Positions 46,005-55,502 of a stretch of 64,000 nt of DNA are shown here, piece by piece (the first letter of the stretch is position 1; each line of letters starts with the position of its first letter). The notes under the pieces are model-generated. The model ran no database searches and was not told the origin of the DNA. It saw nothing but the letters and a program-made list of their open reading frames with translations. The stretch is from Bordetella parapertussis (lineage in GTDB: Bacteria > Pseudomonadota > Gammaproteobacteria > Burkholderiales > Burkholderiaceae_B), in assembly GCA_945887835.1 (NCBI GenBank), contig CAMCZQ010000001.1, positions 1 through 64,000 on the forward strand, given 5' to 3'. The position numbers and the translations under genes are program-made.

Positions 46005-46997
46005 ATGGATTCTCTGGACACCGAAGTTCTTCAACAAGCGCACCAATGGTTGGCCGCGGGGCATGCCGTTCACCTCGCCACCGTGGTTAAAACCTGGGGC
46101 TCTGCACCGCGCCAGGCAGGTGCCATGCTTGCGGTGCGCAAAGATGGCCGGGTGGTGGGTTCGGTGTCAGGCGGCTGTATCGAAGATGACCTGATCGCGC
46201 GCGCGCAGGCGGGCGAGTTGCCGGTACGCCCCGAGTGGGCAACCTACGGCGTATCGCAAGAAGAGGCTGCTCGTTTTGGGTTGCCCTGCGGCGGTACGCT
46301 CAAATTGGTCATCGAACCGCTCACAGCAGGCGCTTGGCTAGACCGCGTGCTTGAGGCCACCACCGCCCAAAAACTGATTGGCCGCTGGCTAGACCTCAGT
46401 ACCGGTCAATCGACACTCACCGAGGCCAAGCCAGGCCAACTGACCGAGGTCAAAGAACAAGGCTGTTATTTCGTATACGGCCCGCATTGGCGCTTATTGA
46501 TTATTGGCGCCAATCAAACCGCAAAGGCGCTTGCGCAAATTGCCACGATGCTTGAGTTTCAGGTGCTCGTTTGCGATCCGCGTGAAGAATTTACAGCCGA
46601 CTGGAACATGCCCGACGTCGCTTTGCAACCAGGCATGCCCGACGATGCCGTGCTTGAAATTCAAACCGATGCACGCACGGCCATTGTGGCGATCACCCAC
46701 GACCCCAAGCTTGACGACATGGCGCTGCTTGAAGCGCTGCGCTCTAAGGCGTTTTACGTCGGGGCTTTAGGCTCATCGCGCAATCAACAAAAACGTCGAG
46801 AACGTTTGCTGACCTTTGACCTGACGCAAGCCGACATCAGCCGCCTGCACGGCCCAGTTGGTCTGCAAATTGGCAGTCGCACGCCAGCAGAAATCGCAGT
46901 CGCGATCGCCGCACAACTTGTACAAGAACGTCGCGTCTTTGAAGACGCCCGCGTCGGTGGACTCGAGACGCCACCGGCGGATGCTGCAGCAGCTTAG
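46005..46997 (+). CDS. XdhC/CoxI family protein
   Basis: The 330 residues from ATG 46005 show the N-terminal XdhC domain (WGSAPRQAGAMLAV, SVSGGCIEDDLIAR) and the C-terminal Rossmann-like domain (LLIIGANQTAKALAQIA). XdhC binds molybdenum cofactor, inserts it and promotes its sulfuration in xanthine dehydrogenase-type enzymes. No molybdoenzyme gene is next to it, so its client is unknown. An upstream extension to 45900 is Arg/Gln-rich and was rejected. It overlaps the end of the convergent NtrX-like gene by four bases. Confidence 0.88.
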   Translation: MDSLDTEVLQQAHQWLAAGHAVHLATVVKTWGSAPRQAGAMLAVRKDGRVVGSVSGGCIEDDLIARAQAGELPVRPEWATYGVSQEEAARFGLPCGGTLKLVIEPLTAGAWLDRVLEATTAQKLIGRWLDLSTGQSTLTEAKPGQLTEVKEQGCYFVYGPHWRLLIIGANQTAKALAQIATMLEFQVLVCDPREEFTADWNMPDVALQPGMPDDAVLEIQTDARTAIVAITHDPKLDDMALLEALRSKAFYVGALGSSRNQQKRRERLLTFDLTQADISRLHGPVGLQIGSRTPAEIAVAIAAQLVQERRVFEDARVGGLETPPADAAAA

Positions 46998-47686
46998 CTG
47001 CTACGTTTGCGGGCCTCGATGCCAAGCTGTTTAAGCTTGCGATACAGGTGGGTGCGTTCGAGGCCTGTTTTGTCAGACACGCGCGTCATGCTGTTGTTCT
47101 CGCGCCCGAGATGATATTCAAAATAGACGCGCTCGAACGCATCACGCGCTTCGCGCAGTGGCTGGTCTAGCGGGATATTACCCAACAGACTTTTGTCAAC
47201 CTCGGCGGCGGCAACAGGCAGCGCTGCAACCGCTGGGCCTGCAGCAATCGCCGCCACTGGTGTAGCAGCCCGTGGGCTGATCGGCGCAAAGGCGCCAGAA
47301 GCCGACTTGGCAACAGTTAAACGACCACGCGCCAACCCTGTCGAAATCGTTTTCAACAAGCGTTGCAACGTAATCGGTTTTTCAAGAAAATCGATCGCAC
47401 CAATTTTTGTCGCCTCAACCGCAGTATCGATGGTGGCGTGGCCGCTCATCATAATTACGGGCATATCGAGTAAGCCCGCTGAGCTCCACTCTTTAAGCAA
47501 GGTCACGCCGTCGGTATCTGGCATCCAGATATCGAGCAAGACCAGATCGGGACGGCCACGCAAACGCGCCGCACGCGCCTGCTCGGCATTTTCAGCCAAC
47601 TCGATCGTATGCCCTTCATCGTAGAGGATTTCGGAAAGTAACTCGCGGATTCCGATCTCGTCATCGACCACTAAAATTCTGGCCAT
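46994..47686 (-). CDS. ntrX: NtrX-like response regulator without AAA+ domain
   Basis: The 230-residue protein has a receiver domain with D52 in LVLLDIWMPDTDG and the switch region PVIMMSGHATIDTAVEATKIGAIDFLEKP, then an Ala/Pro-rich linker (about 135-165) and a C-terminal Fis-type helix-turn-helix (MTRVSDKTGLERTHLYRKLKQLGI). A classical NtrX has an AAA+ sigma-54-activating domain between the two. Here there is none, so it cannot activate sigma-54 polymerase in the classical manner and may act as a repressor or with sigma-70. I recall short NtrX forms from other betaproteobacteria. It follows the ntrY-like kinase by 14 bases. Confidence 0.88.
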   Translation of the reverse strand: MARILVVDDEIGIRELLSEILYDEGHTIELAENAEQARAARLRGRPDLVLLDIWMPDTDGVTLLKEWSSAGLLDMPVIMMSGHATIDTAVEATKIGAIDFLEKPITLQRLLKTISTGLARGRLTVAKSASGAFAPISPRAATPVAAIAAGPAVAALPVAAAEVDKSLLGNIPLDQPLREARDAFERVYFEYHLGRENNSMTRVSDKTGLERTHLYRKLKQLGIEARKRSS

Positions 47687-47700
47687 ATACTTTTAATCAC

Positions 47701-50013
47701 CTATTGCAAGCTTGCATTATCGTTATCTTGTGGTCTTGCGTCTAGTTGTTCTGCTAATTGCGTCAGCAGAACCGATACTCGGGCGCCCCCTTCTTTACGA
47801 TTCGATACCTCGATCCGCCCGTGATGCTCTTCGATGATTTTACGAACAATCGCCAAGCCCAAACCCGTACCCTGCTTTTTGGTGGTCACGTAGGGCTCGA
47901 ACGCTCTTTGTAACACTTGTGCCGGAAAACCGGCACCATTGTCCGTCACCGTGAGCCGTACCGCTGGCGGGGCAGCGGTTTGAGCGTCATCCGAGGCAAT
48001 CATTTGTGTGCTGACCTGGATCACGCCCGGGTGCGTCACTTCGGCCAAGGCGTCTCGGGCATTCGCCAATAAATTATGAATCACCTGACGCAGCTGCGTC
48101 TGATCCCCCAAAATTATAGGCACGGCAGGATCAAGTGAAACCTCAAACCGCCACGACGCAGGGGGTTCGTCGGGCGCTGCGCCGCCCTGAGGATCCCAGC
48201 CGTACAGGCCTAAGACTTCATCGACCATTGCGTTGAAATCCACCGGCGCCAACACCACAGGCGGCTTCCGCGCATATTCACGAAAGTCGTCCACCATTTG
48301 CTTCAAAGAGCTCACTTGGTTCACGATCGTGTTGGTCGCCCGCTCGAGCAACTGCGCATCAAGCGGCTCAAGTTTAGGCGCGAGCTTCATGGCTAACCGT
48401 TCGGCCGACAGTTGAATTGGTGTCAGGGGATTTTTGATTTCGTGCGCGAGTCGGCGCGCGACTTCGCCCCAAGCCACGCTACGGCTCGCCGAAATCACTT
48501 CGGTAATATCGTCAAACACCACCATGTAACCGTTATCGCGACCGTCCACACTAAGCTGCGTGCCACGCACGAGCAAGGTCAGTGTAAAACTTTGCTCCTG
48601 CGCGCCGGGCTCGCGCAACGTCAGCTCAAACTGTTCTTGCCAGTGCGTGCGCTCAGACCCCACCGCACTGTGCTCAGAAAACGCTTGCTTGATGCGCATC
48701 GCAAAGTCATTCATCCCCTCAACAGTCTGCAAGAGGCGGCCAGGCGCGGTGCGCAAATCGGCCTTCAAAATAGTTTGCGCGCCTTGATTAAAAGTGGTTA
48801 GCAAAAACCGCTCGTCAAACACCAAGACTCCCGCCGATAAATTTGCCAGAACACTTTCAAGATAAACGTTTGAGCGTTGCAATTGACTACGGTTGGTTTC
48901 GACCATGCGCCGAGCTTCGTCGAGCTGACGCGTCATGGTGTTAAACGAGCGGGTCAGTTGCCCCACCTCGTCGTTTGTGGGCGGTTCGGGTAAGGCGCGA
49001 TAATCACCCACACTGACAGCCTGAGTGCCTGCGGCCAACGCCAACAGGGGCCGAACCAGTTTTTTAGACAAATACAGAGCGACCGCGATGGCCGCGAATA
49101 CTGCCAGCAATAACGCTAGCGTGAGCGTGACGCCAAACAAGTTGCGCAGACTTTGCCGCGACAAGGCGAGCTCTTGATAGTCTCTATTCCCTTGCTGCAC
49201 TTCACTGGCGTTGCGGGCGATTTTTTCAGAGACCGGTTGCACCAGTTGCAGCCAGCGCGAGTCGGCGTTGACGCCCAACGCGGTTTCGGTACGCTCAGGT
49301 GCCGTCAGGGGCACAATCACCCGAAGCTGCGAACCTGGCTCAACGGTTTGGTTGTTCAGTGCATCAGCGCTATCGGTCTTTGAATAGCCCCGCGTAATAC
49401 GAAGCTGATTCAAAATTGCTGCCGGTGGGGGTTGCGGCGAAAGCGCCCCGAGATTGTCGCTAGAAAACGCGATCACCCGACCGCCGCCACTGAACACCAT
49501 TGCATCGACTGGGCCACTCGCTTCTCGCAGGCGCGCGAGCACGCCTGCCACTTCGGCGTCGGGCGTCAGGTTTAGTTCGGGTGTCATGATGCGCGCGCGC
49601 GCCTCAAGCTCGGCGAGTTGCGCTTCGAGCGCTGCGCGCGCCAAGGCCAGGCCCGACTCAAGCGCCGTATCGACGCGCACGTTAAACCACGACTCAATCG
49701 AGCGCGCCATGAACTGTAACGAGACGCCATAAATCAGCGCACCCGGAAGCACGCCAATGAGCGCGAACGCCAGAGCAAAGCGCGCCGTCAATCGCGCGCC
49801 GAACTGGCCACTGCGCAATTGCAATAGCAAGCGGGCACTTAGGGCAACGACCCAAACAAACAGCGCGAGGGCCAACGCCCCATTGAGCCATAGCAACAAG
49901 CCCTGATACTGCGCCACGCGTGAAGCGTTTCCGGTTGACCAGGCAAGCAGGCCGAACAGGCCAGCGCCGCTACTGACCGCAGTAAATAAAGCGAGGCGAA
50001 GCAGTCGGTTCAT
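47701..50013 (-). CDS. ntrY: NtrY-like sensor histidine kinase
   Basis: This 770-residue membrane kinase has several N-terminal membrane segments, a periplasmic or extracytoplasmic domain, a HAMP domain (about 325-375, with KKLVRPLLALAAGTQAV), a PAS domain, then the HisKA box with H524-like residue in ARRLAHEIKNPLTPIQLS and an ATPase domain (FRVSLDPAVPII... to GTGLGLAIV). It is the partner of the NtrX-like regulator. NtrYX responds to redox or nitrogen in other Proteobacteria. Its operon starts with rsmB, then a DUF4390 protein. Confidence 0.93.
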   Translation of the reverse strand: MNRLLRLALFTAVSSGAGLFGLLAWSTGNASRVAQYQGLLLWLNGALALALFVWVVALSARLLLQLRSGQFGARLTARFALAFALIGVLPGALIYGVSLQFMARSIESWFNVRVDTALESGLALARAALEAQLAELEARARIMTPELNLTPDAEVAGVLARLREASGPVDAMVFSGGGRVIAFSSDNLGALSPQPPPAAILNQLRITRGYSKTDSADALNNQTVEPGSQLRVIVPLTAPERTETALGVNADSRWLQLVQPVSEKIARNASEVQQGNRDYQELALSRQSLRNLFGVTLTLALLLAVFAAIAVALYLSKKLVRPLLALAAGTQAVSVGDYRALPEPPTNDEVGQLTRSFNTMTRQLDEARRMVETNRSQLQRSNVYLESVLANLSAGVLVFDERFLLTTFNQGAQTILKADLRTAPGRLLQTVEGMNDFAMRIKQAFSEHSAVGSERTHWQEQFELTLREPGAQEQSFTLTLLVRGTQLSVDGRDNGYMVVFDDITEVISASRSVAWGEVARRLAHEIKNPLTPIQLSAERLAMKLAPKLEPLDAQLLERATNTIVNQVSSLKQMVDDFREYARKPPVVLAPVDFNAMVDEVLGLYGWDPQGGAAPDEPPASWRFEVSLDPAVPIILGDQTQLRQVIHNLLANARDALAEVTHPGVIQVSTQMIASDDAQTAAPPAVRLTVTDNGAGFPAQVLQRAFEPYVTTKKQGTGLGLAIVRKIIEEHHGRIEVSNRKEGGARVSVLLTQLAEQLDARPQDNDNASLQ

Positions 50014-50612
50014 TTTTTTGCCGCCTCGGACTGGATCGCAAAGTCAAACGGCGTCCACTCACTTGCAAGCGACCAGGCGCTGCGTTTAGAGGCCTCAAGT
50101 TGCAAGGGCCGCGCAAGTTGCGAGGAATCGAGCCGAAACCGAATTTTTCCGTCGTAGCGCTGATTTTTTTCAAAGCGATCAGAGGGCGCAACCGGCCAGG
50201 CTCGCACCTGCTTAAGCACCGCCAGCGCCTCTGGCAGCGAGCGCTCGGGCACAAACAAATCGCCGGTTGCCACGCGCCACTGCTGCGTGAGCACGTTATA
50301 GGTCAGGCGCTTAGTCAGCGTCGCTTCAACTAACACACGCTCAAACCACCACCAGCGTGGTGACGTGATTTTTAAATCAAACGTGAAATACAAGGGCACA
50401 CCGCGCTCGGCAGCCTCAATCACGACCCGGCCCAGTTCGAAGTTTGAATCCAGATCAAGTGTCAACTGGCCCTCTGCAAGCAAGGGTTCGATGCGCTCAA
50501 TTCTGGGCTCGGCTCCCTGACTCGCCGTGGCACAAAAGCACAGCAAGACAGCCAGCACGCTTAAGCACGTGCGGTTAAACACAGAGGGCCACGTGATCTT
50601 CGAAGCAGTCAT
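50010..50612 (-). CDS. DUF4390 exported protein
   Basis: The 200-residue protein has an N-terminal signal segment (about 8-33) and then a predominantly beta domain that matches DUF4390: RIERIEPLLAEGQLTLDLDSNFELG, GVPLYFTFDLKIT and RWWWFERVLVEATL. Its function is unknown. It is coupled to ntrY by a four-base overlap and lies downstream of rsmB, an order I recall from many betaproteobacteria. An envelope or sensory accessory role with NtrY is likely but unproven. Confidence 0.88.
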   Translation of the reverse strand: MTASKITWPSVFNRTCLSVLAVLLCFCATASQGAEPRIERIEPLLAEGQLTLDLDSNFELGRVVIEAAERGVPLYFTFDLKITSPRWWWFERVLVEATLTKRLTYNVLTQQWRVATGDLFVPERSLPEALAVLKQVRAWPVAPSDRFEKNQRYDGKIRFRLDSSQLARPLQLEASKRSAWSLASEWTPFDFAIQSEAAKK

Positions 50613-50626
50613 GGCCTAATTAACGC

Positions 50627-51952
50627 CTAAACTTGGCGAGAAAACAAGGCATAAAAGAACCCATCTTGCCCGGCCGGATGCTCGGCATCCGCCAAGCAAG
50701 GCAAAAGCTGTCCGGGTGCCGGCAAACGCAGCGCTTGTGCATGACGCTGAGTAAAGGCAGCCGCCTGCGCTTCGCCTTCTTCAGTAAAAATCGAACACGT
50801 CACAAGCAACAATTTGCCACCAGGCGCCACCAGACTCCAGAGTGAGTCTAATATTTCTCTTTGCAGTTTGGCGGTCGCGCTCAAATCGGTGGCGCGACGC
50901 AACCAGCGAATATCGGGATGGCGGCGCACAATGCCCGAGGCGGTGCAGGGAACGTCGGCCAGCACGGCATCGAAGGGCTTGCCGTCCCACCAGGTATGCG
51001 CGCGCATGGCGCTCTCGGCAATCAACTCCACCTCGTCGGTCAGCAGTCCCAGCCGTTCTAGATTTTGCTCGACCCGGCCCATCCGGGCGTTGTCAATGTC
51101 TAGCGCGACCAGTTTGAGCTTGGCCAGTTCAAGCATATGCGCGCTCTTGCCTCCTGGGGCCGCGCAAGCATCCAAAACACGCATGCCGTCTTTTAGCTCG
51201 AGCAGCGGCGCCGCAAGCTGGGCGCCCGCGTCTTGTACCGACCACCAACCCTGTGCATAGCCGGGCAACGAGGCGATTGACCTTGGTACCTCAAGCACCA
51301 GTCCGGCGGCGCCAAACGCCGTTGAGGCGATGCCTTGGGCTGCGAAGGCCTGTTCAACGGTTGCACGGGTGGTCGCGCGCAGGTTGACCCTCAAGGTGAG
51401 TGGCGGATGCACATTTGCGGTTTCGAGCAGACGCTGCCACTCTTGCGGGTAGGCCTTTTGCAGCGCCTCAATCCACCACTTCGGATGGTTGTACTGTGCC
51501 TCGAGATCTTGCGCGAGTTGCGATAACAGTTGAGCTCGCTCGCGCTGAAAACGACGCAGGATGGCGTTGACCAGCCCTTTAAAATTAAGCGTATCGCGCT
51601 GCCCCTGCGTAGCCTGCACAGCCTGATCCACCAAGGTGTGCGCGGTGTAGGTCGGTGCGGTGGCGTCGCGCTCAGTGGGGTCACTGAGCGCCACCTCGAG
51701 CAATAACAGACTCAAGCCAAGCAAGGCGTAGACGGTCGGGTTTTGCGGCACCCGATCAAGCAGCAGACGACGTAACGCCATCGCCTGCCCCCAGTGCCGC
51801 ATCGCATAAAAGCTCAAGGACTGCGCGGAAGGCCGCAAATCAGGCTGCACCTCGAGCAAGGCTTCGGTTAAAGACTGACCGTTTTCGACTGCGCCGAGGG
51901 CGCGCGCGGCGGCCAATAAACTATCAGAGAGTGCGGGAGCATTTTGCGTCAT
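50627..51952 (-). CDS. rsmB: 16S rRNA (cytosine967-C5)-methyltransferase RsmB
   Basis: RsmB methylates C967 of 16S rRNA. The 441-residue chain has an N-terminal NusB-like RNA-binding domain (about 10-150) and a C-terminal methyltransferase with VLDACAAPGGKSAHMLEL, the catalytic cysteine in VPCTASG and the second cysteine in LVTCSIF. It leads an operon with the DUF4390 gene, ntrY and ntrX. In E. coli rsmB follows fmt; here rimO separates it from fmt in the opposite orientation. Confidence 0.95.
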   Translation of the reverse strand: MTQNAPALSDSLLAAARALGAVENGQSLTEALLEVQPDLRPSAQSLSFYAMRHWGQAMALRRLLLDRVPQNPTVYALLGLSLLLLEVALSDPTERDATAPTYTAHTLVDQAVQATQGQRDTLNFKGLVNAILRRFQRERAQLLSQLAQDLEAQYNHPKWWIEALQKAYPQEWQRLLETANVHPPLTLRVNLRATTRATVEQAFAAQGIASTAFGAAGLVLEVPRSIASLPGYAQGWWSVQDAGAQLAAPLLELKDGMRVLDACAAPGGKSAHMLELAKLKLVALDIDNARMGRVEQNLERLGLLTDEVELIAESAMRAHTWWDGKPFDAVLADVPCTASGIVRRHPDIRWLRRATDLSATAKLQREILDSLWSLVAPGGKLLLVTCSIFTEEGEAQAAAFTQRHAQALRLPAPGQLLPCLADAEHPAGQDGFFYALFSRQV

Positions 51953-52035
51953 AGCTCAATTGTAGGGGCTGACAACGATCGAAGGTAAAATCAGGCTCTC
52001 TTTCATGCGGGCTACGGCCTGACAGGTGGCGCGTC

Positions 52036-53352
52036 ATGTCTTCCCCAAAAGTCGGTTTTGTCAGTCTCGGGTGCCCCAAAGCGCTGGTTGATTCTGAACG
52101 TATCCTTACCCAGCTGCGTACCGAGGGCTATTTGATCGTGCCTGACTACCACAACGCCGATGTGGTGGTGGTCAATACCTGCGGCTTTATTGATAGCGCC
52201 AAGGCCGAGTCCCTAGACGCGATTGGCGAGGCCATTGCCGAAAACGGTCGTGTCATTGTGACCGGGTGTATGGGGGTCGATGAGTCGGTGATTCGTGCGG
52301 TACACCCCAGTGTGCTGGCCGTCACGGGCCCGCAACAGTACGAACAGGTCGTGCGTGCGGTGCACGAGGCTGCGCCGCCTAACCCCTTGCACGATCCCTT
52401 TACCGATTTGGTGCCACCGCAAGGGATCAAACTGACCCCGCGCCACTACGCCTATCTCAAAATTTCTGAAGGCTGTAATCACCGCTGCAGTTTCTGCATC
52501 ATTCCGTCGATGCGCGGCGATCTCGTCAGCCGCCCCGTGGGGGATGTGCTTGACGAAGCCCAACGTCTGGCGCGCGCCGGCGTCAAAGAGCTGTTGGTGA
52601 TTTCGCAAGACACCAGCGCCTATGGCGTAGATGTCAAATACCGCAGCGGCTTCTGGAATGGTCGCCCCGTTAAAACGCGTATGACCGAGCTTTGCTCGGC
52701 CTTATCTGAATTAGGGATTTGGGTACGCCTGCACTATGTCTATCCCTATCCCAATGTCGACGAAGTGATTCCTTTGATGGCCGAAGGCAAAATTTTGCCT
52801 TACCTCGATATCCCGTTTCAACACGCCAGCCCACGCATTTTGAAGGCCATGAAACGCCCCGCCTTTGAAGATCGTACGATGGCGCGAATTCATCGCTGGC
52901 GCGAGCAGTGCCCCGACATCACTTTGCGCTCGACCTTTATTGTTGGGTTTCCGGGCGAAACAGAAAGCGAGTTTCAATACCTGCTTGACTGGATGTCAGA
53001 GGCCCAACTCGATCGCGTCGGTTGCTTTCAATATTCGCCCGTCGAAGGTGCGTTCGCTAATGCGCTTGAAGGGGCCGTGCCCGACGAGATCAAGCAAGAG
53101 CGTTATGACCGCTTTATGGCACACCAGCAGGCGATTTCAACCGAACGCCTGGCACGTAAAGTCGGCAAAGAGTTTGACGTCTTGATTGATGAGGTCGATG
53201 ACGAAGGCGCAGTCGGGCGCTCAAGCGCTGATGCACCCGAGATCGATGGCAGCGTGTTTGTGGATAGCGCTGCACCCCTAAAACCGGGCGACATGGTGCG
53301 GGTGCGCGTCACTGACTCTGACGAGTATGACTTGTGGGCTGAAAAGATTTAG
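52036..53352 (+). CDS. rimO: Ribosomal protein S12 methylthiotransferase RimO
   Basis: RimO adds a methylthio group to an aspartate in ribosomal protein S12. The 438-residue radical-SAM enzyme has three N-terminal cluster cysteines (C13 in SLGCPK, C49 in NTCG, C78 in TGCMG), the radical-SAM CNHRCSFC motif (C147, C151, C154), and a TRAM domain at the end. The GTG/ATG choice is clear at 52036. It is followed by fmt 10 bases after the stop. Confidence 0.96.
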   Translation: MSSPKVGFVSLGCPKALVDSERILTQLRTEGYLIVPDYHNADVVVVNTCGFIDSAKAESLDAIGEAIAENGRVIVTGCMGVDESVIRAVHPSVLAVTGPQQYEQVVRAVHEAAPPNPLHDPFTDLVPPQGIKLTPRHYAYLKISEGCNHRCSFCIIPSMRGDLVSRPVGDVLDEAQRLARAGVKELLVISQDTSAYGVDVKYRSGFWNGRPVKTRMTELCSALSELGIWVRLHYVYPYPNVDEVIPLMAEGKILPYLDIPFQHASPRILKAMKRPAFEDRTMARIHRWREQCPDITLRSTFIVGFPGETESEFQYLLDWMSEAQLDRVGCFQYSPVEGAFANALEGAVPDEIKQERYDRFMAHQQAISTERLARKVGKEFDVLIDEVDDEGAVGRSSADAPEIDGSVFVDSAAPLKPGDMVRVRVTDSDEYDLWAEKI

Positions 53353-53362
53353 TCTGGCCACG

Positions 53363-54361
53363 ATGCCTACAGCCACAACCCTGCTTTCTGACAAAGACTC
53401 GACCCCCTTACGGGTCGGATTTGCCGGCACGCCTGAGTTCTCGGCTTTGGCGTTGCAGGCGATTCTGGCCGCTGGGTTTAAGCTACAGTTAGTACTCACA
53501 CAGCCTGACCGCCCCTCAGGACGTGGTCTTAAGCTTACACCTAGCGCCGTAAAGCAATGCGCCCTCAAGCATGAAATCGCTGTCGTACAACCGCGCAGTT
53601 TGCGGCTTGACGGCAAGTATCCAGATGAGGCGCGCAGCGTGCAAGCCGCCCTTGAGCTGGCTCAGCTCGACGTTTTAGTGGTTGCCGCCTACGGCCTAAT
53701 TTTGCCAAACTGGGTGCTCACCACGCCGCGCTACGGCTGCCTAAATATTCACGCCAGCCTGCTGCCACGCTGGCGCGGAGCGGCGCCAATTCAGCGGGCC
53801 ATCGAAGCCGGTGACGCGCAAACTGGTGTCACGATCATGCAAATGGACGAGGGTCTGGATACCGGTGCCATGCTGTTGGTTGAGCCTTTGGCAATCACCG
53901 ACACCGAAACGGCAGCAACATTACACGATAAGTTAGCCGAACAAGGAGCGCGCCTGATTGTGGCGGCTTTACAGGCGCTGCCACTTGGGACCTTAACCGC
54001 GCAACCCCAACCGCTTGAGGGCGCGACGTATGCTTCAAAGCTCAACAAAGCCGAGGCCACGCTTGATTTCACCCAGTCAGCCGTTCAACTTGCACGACGG
54101 ATTCGGGCCTTTAACCCGGCCCCCGGTGCCACGCTGCAATTACCGGCAATTGACGAGCCCGTAAAAGCCTGGAACGCGGTCGCAATCGCGGCCGCAGACA
54201 AGCAGGCTCAGCCCGGCACCGTCGTCGGTGCCAGCTCCGAGGGGCTTGACCTTGCCACGGCACAAGGCGTGTTGCGCCTGACTGAACTACAGCGTGCTGG
54301 TGGCAAGCGACAAAGTGCTGCTGCGTTTATTCAAGGCTGGGCCGGCGCCCCAAAGACATAA
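53363..54361 (+). CDS. fmt: Methionyl-tRNA formyltransferase Fmt
   Basis: Fmt formylates Met-tRNAi. The 332-residue protein has [18 protein letters not shown] near the start, the formyl-folate site [21 protein letters not shown], and [13 protein letters not shown], then a C-terminal OB-like tRNA-binding domain. ATG 53363 is family-like; an upstream in-frame TTG was not chosen. def follows in the opposite orientation after the SemiSWEET gene. In E. coli def-fmt are one operon, so this arrangement is rearranged. Confidence 0.96.
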   Translation: MPTATTLLSDKDSTPLRVGFAGTPEFSALALQAILAAGFKLQLVLTQPDRPSGRGLKLTPSAVKQCALKHEIAVVQPRSLRLDGKYPDEARSVQAALELAQLDVLVVAAYGLILPNWVLTTPRYGCLNIHASLLPRWRGAAPIQRAIEAGDAQTGVTIMQMDEGLDTGAMLLVEPLAITDTETAATLHDKLAEQGARLIVAALQALPLGTLTAQPQPLEGATYASKLNKAEATLDFTQSAVQLARRIRAFNPAPGATLQLPAIDEPVKAWNAVAIAAADKQAQPGTVVGASSEGLDLATAQGVLRLTELQRAGGKRQSAAAFIQGWAGAPKT

Positions 54362-54434
54362 CGCGAGGGTTTTAAAGCTTGCGAGCGCGCCTTCACGGTC
54401 TGCTCACGGCACCGAAGGCTTGACGCGCGCGGGT

Positions 54435-54686
54435 TTAGCGCTCTTTGAGCTTGAGAACCAAAATCGTACCCGCCATCACAAACGTAATCGTGTTTGCAAA
54501 AATCAAGGGCAACGACTCAATCAAAATGCCATACGCCAACCACAGTGCAATCCCCAGCGTAAACAACACGTACATCGCCAATGAAATCGCTTTGGTATCC
54601 CGCGTTCTGATCGTTTGATATGTCTGCGGAAAAAACGCCGCGGTCGTTAAAAATGCCGCGATGTATCCCATGATTTCGATGTGCAT
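54435..54686 (-). CDS. SemiSWEET-type sugar transporter
   Basis: The 83-residue protein has three membrane segments and the PQ motif P20-Q21 in FFPQTYQTIR, matching SemiSWEETs, which function as dimers to move sugars down their gradient. Its exact substrate is not evident from the sequence. It has a normal length for the family. The gene follows def by six bases in the same orientation and is probably co-transcribed with it. Confidence 0.88.
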   Translation of the reverse strand: MHIEIMGYIAAFLTTAAFFPQTYQTIRTRDTKAISLAMYVLFTLGIALWLAYGILIESLPLIFANTITFVMAGTILVLKLKER

Positions 54687-54692
54687 GGGGGG

Positions 54693-55205
54693 CTAGGCGC
54701 GTTCGAGTTCGCGTTGTTCTTTACGCAGGCGAGCTTTGAGCCGTGTCTGCTTCAAGTAAGACAAGTGCTGCACAAACACCTTACCGTTTAAATGATCAAT
54801 CTCGTGCTGTACGCACACTGCCAGCAAGCCTTCGGCATCAAATTCGTGTACCTCGCCTTCGAGGTTCAACGCCCGTATGCGCACTGTCGCAGGCCGCTCT
54901 ACCTCGTCATAGACACCAGGCACCGACAAACAACCCTCTTCGTGGGTTTTTTGCTCGTCACTGCGCGACAAGATCTCGGGATTAATCAGCACCATTAAGT
55001 CGTCTTTATCTTCACTGACGTCAATCACCACAACGCGCTCGTGCACATCAATCTGCGTAGCCGCCAGCCCCACCCCGGGAGCGTCGTACATGGTTTCGGC
55101 CATGTCAGCCGCCAGTTTGCGGATGCGATCCGTCACCGCAGCAACAGGCTTGGCGACCTTGTGCAGGCGTTTATCAGGGAAGTGCAGGATAGGGAGCAGG
55201 GCCAT
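54693..55205 (-). CDS. def: Peptide deformylase Def
   Basis: Def removes the formyl group from new proteins using a metal ion. The 170-residue chain has all three family motifs: PGVGLAATQ at 43-51, EEGCLSVPG with C92, and QHEIDHLNG with H134 and H138 as metal ligands and E135 catalytic. The start at 55205 is normal. It is convergent with fmt and is next to the boundary of the hyu gene cluster. Confidence 0.96.
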   Translation of the reverse strand: MALLPILHFPDKRLHKVAKPVAAVTDRIRKLAADMAETMYDAPGVGLAATQIDVHERVVVIDVSEDKDDLMVLINPEILSRSDEQKTHEEGCLSVPGVYDEVERPATVRIRALNLEGEVHEFDAEGLLAVCVQHEIDHLNGKVFVQHLSYLKQTRLKARLRKEQRELERA

Positions 55206-55264
55206 ACGAGCAAAGTGATTAGATTTGTAACGTTATTAACATTTTAAATTATTCAGGCGCTCAA

Positions 55265-55348
55265 TTGCAATGAAACCTTGTTTTCAGGGCGGTCGCCTAC
55301 CCACTCTTGCAATGAAACTTTGTTTTCGGGGTGGTGGCCTACCCACTC
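55265..55348. repeat. Two 42-bp tandem repeat units
   Basis: Two head-to-tail units of 42 bases begin at 55265 (TTGCAATGAAACCTTG...) and 55307 (TTGCAATGAAACTTTG...), each ending CCTACCCACTC. They match at 38 of 42 positions. The length is a multiple of three, and on the minus strand they encode GEWVG-PENKVSLQ-type repeats in an open frame (55253-55471). They lie between def and hyuA, in a gap of about 297 bases with an AT-rich part at 55215-55257. Confidence 0.85.
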
Positions 55349-55502
55349 GCCGCAGTCGCGCAAATTAGACGTGCCATCCGGCTGTTGGCGGCGCCGATCT
55401 AAATAGGCTTGAACTAGGGCAAACCTAGGGGTTTCGCCCTTGACAAAGGGGCTGCCTGAACCCACGATCAAACTTAGTATTTTTTTGAAGGTTTAAGAGC
55501 GT

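Noticed and set aside
55253-55471. A minus-strand 72-codon gene.
   Set aside because: It has no ATG, no ribosome site and no recognised family, so it is reported only as a finding linked to the repeat.
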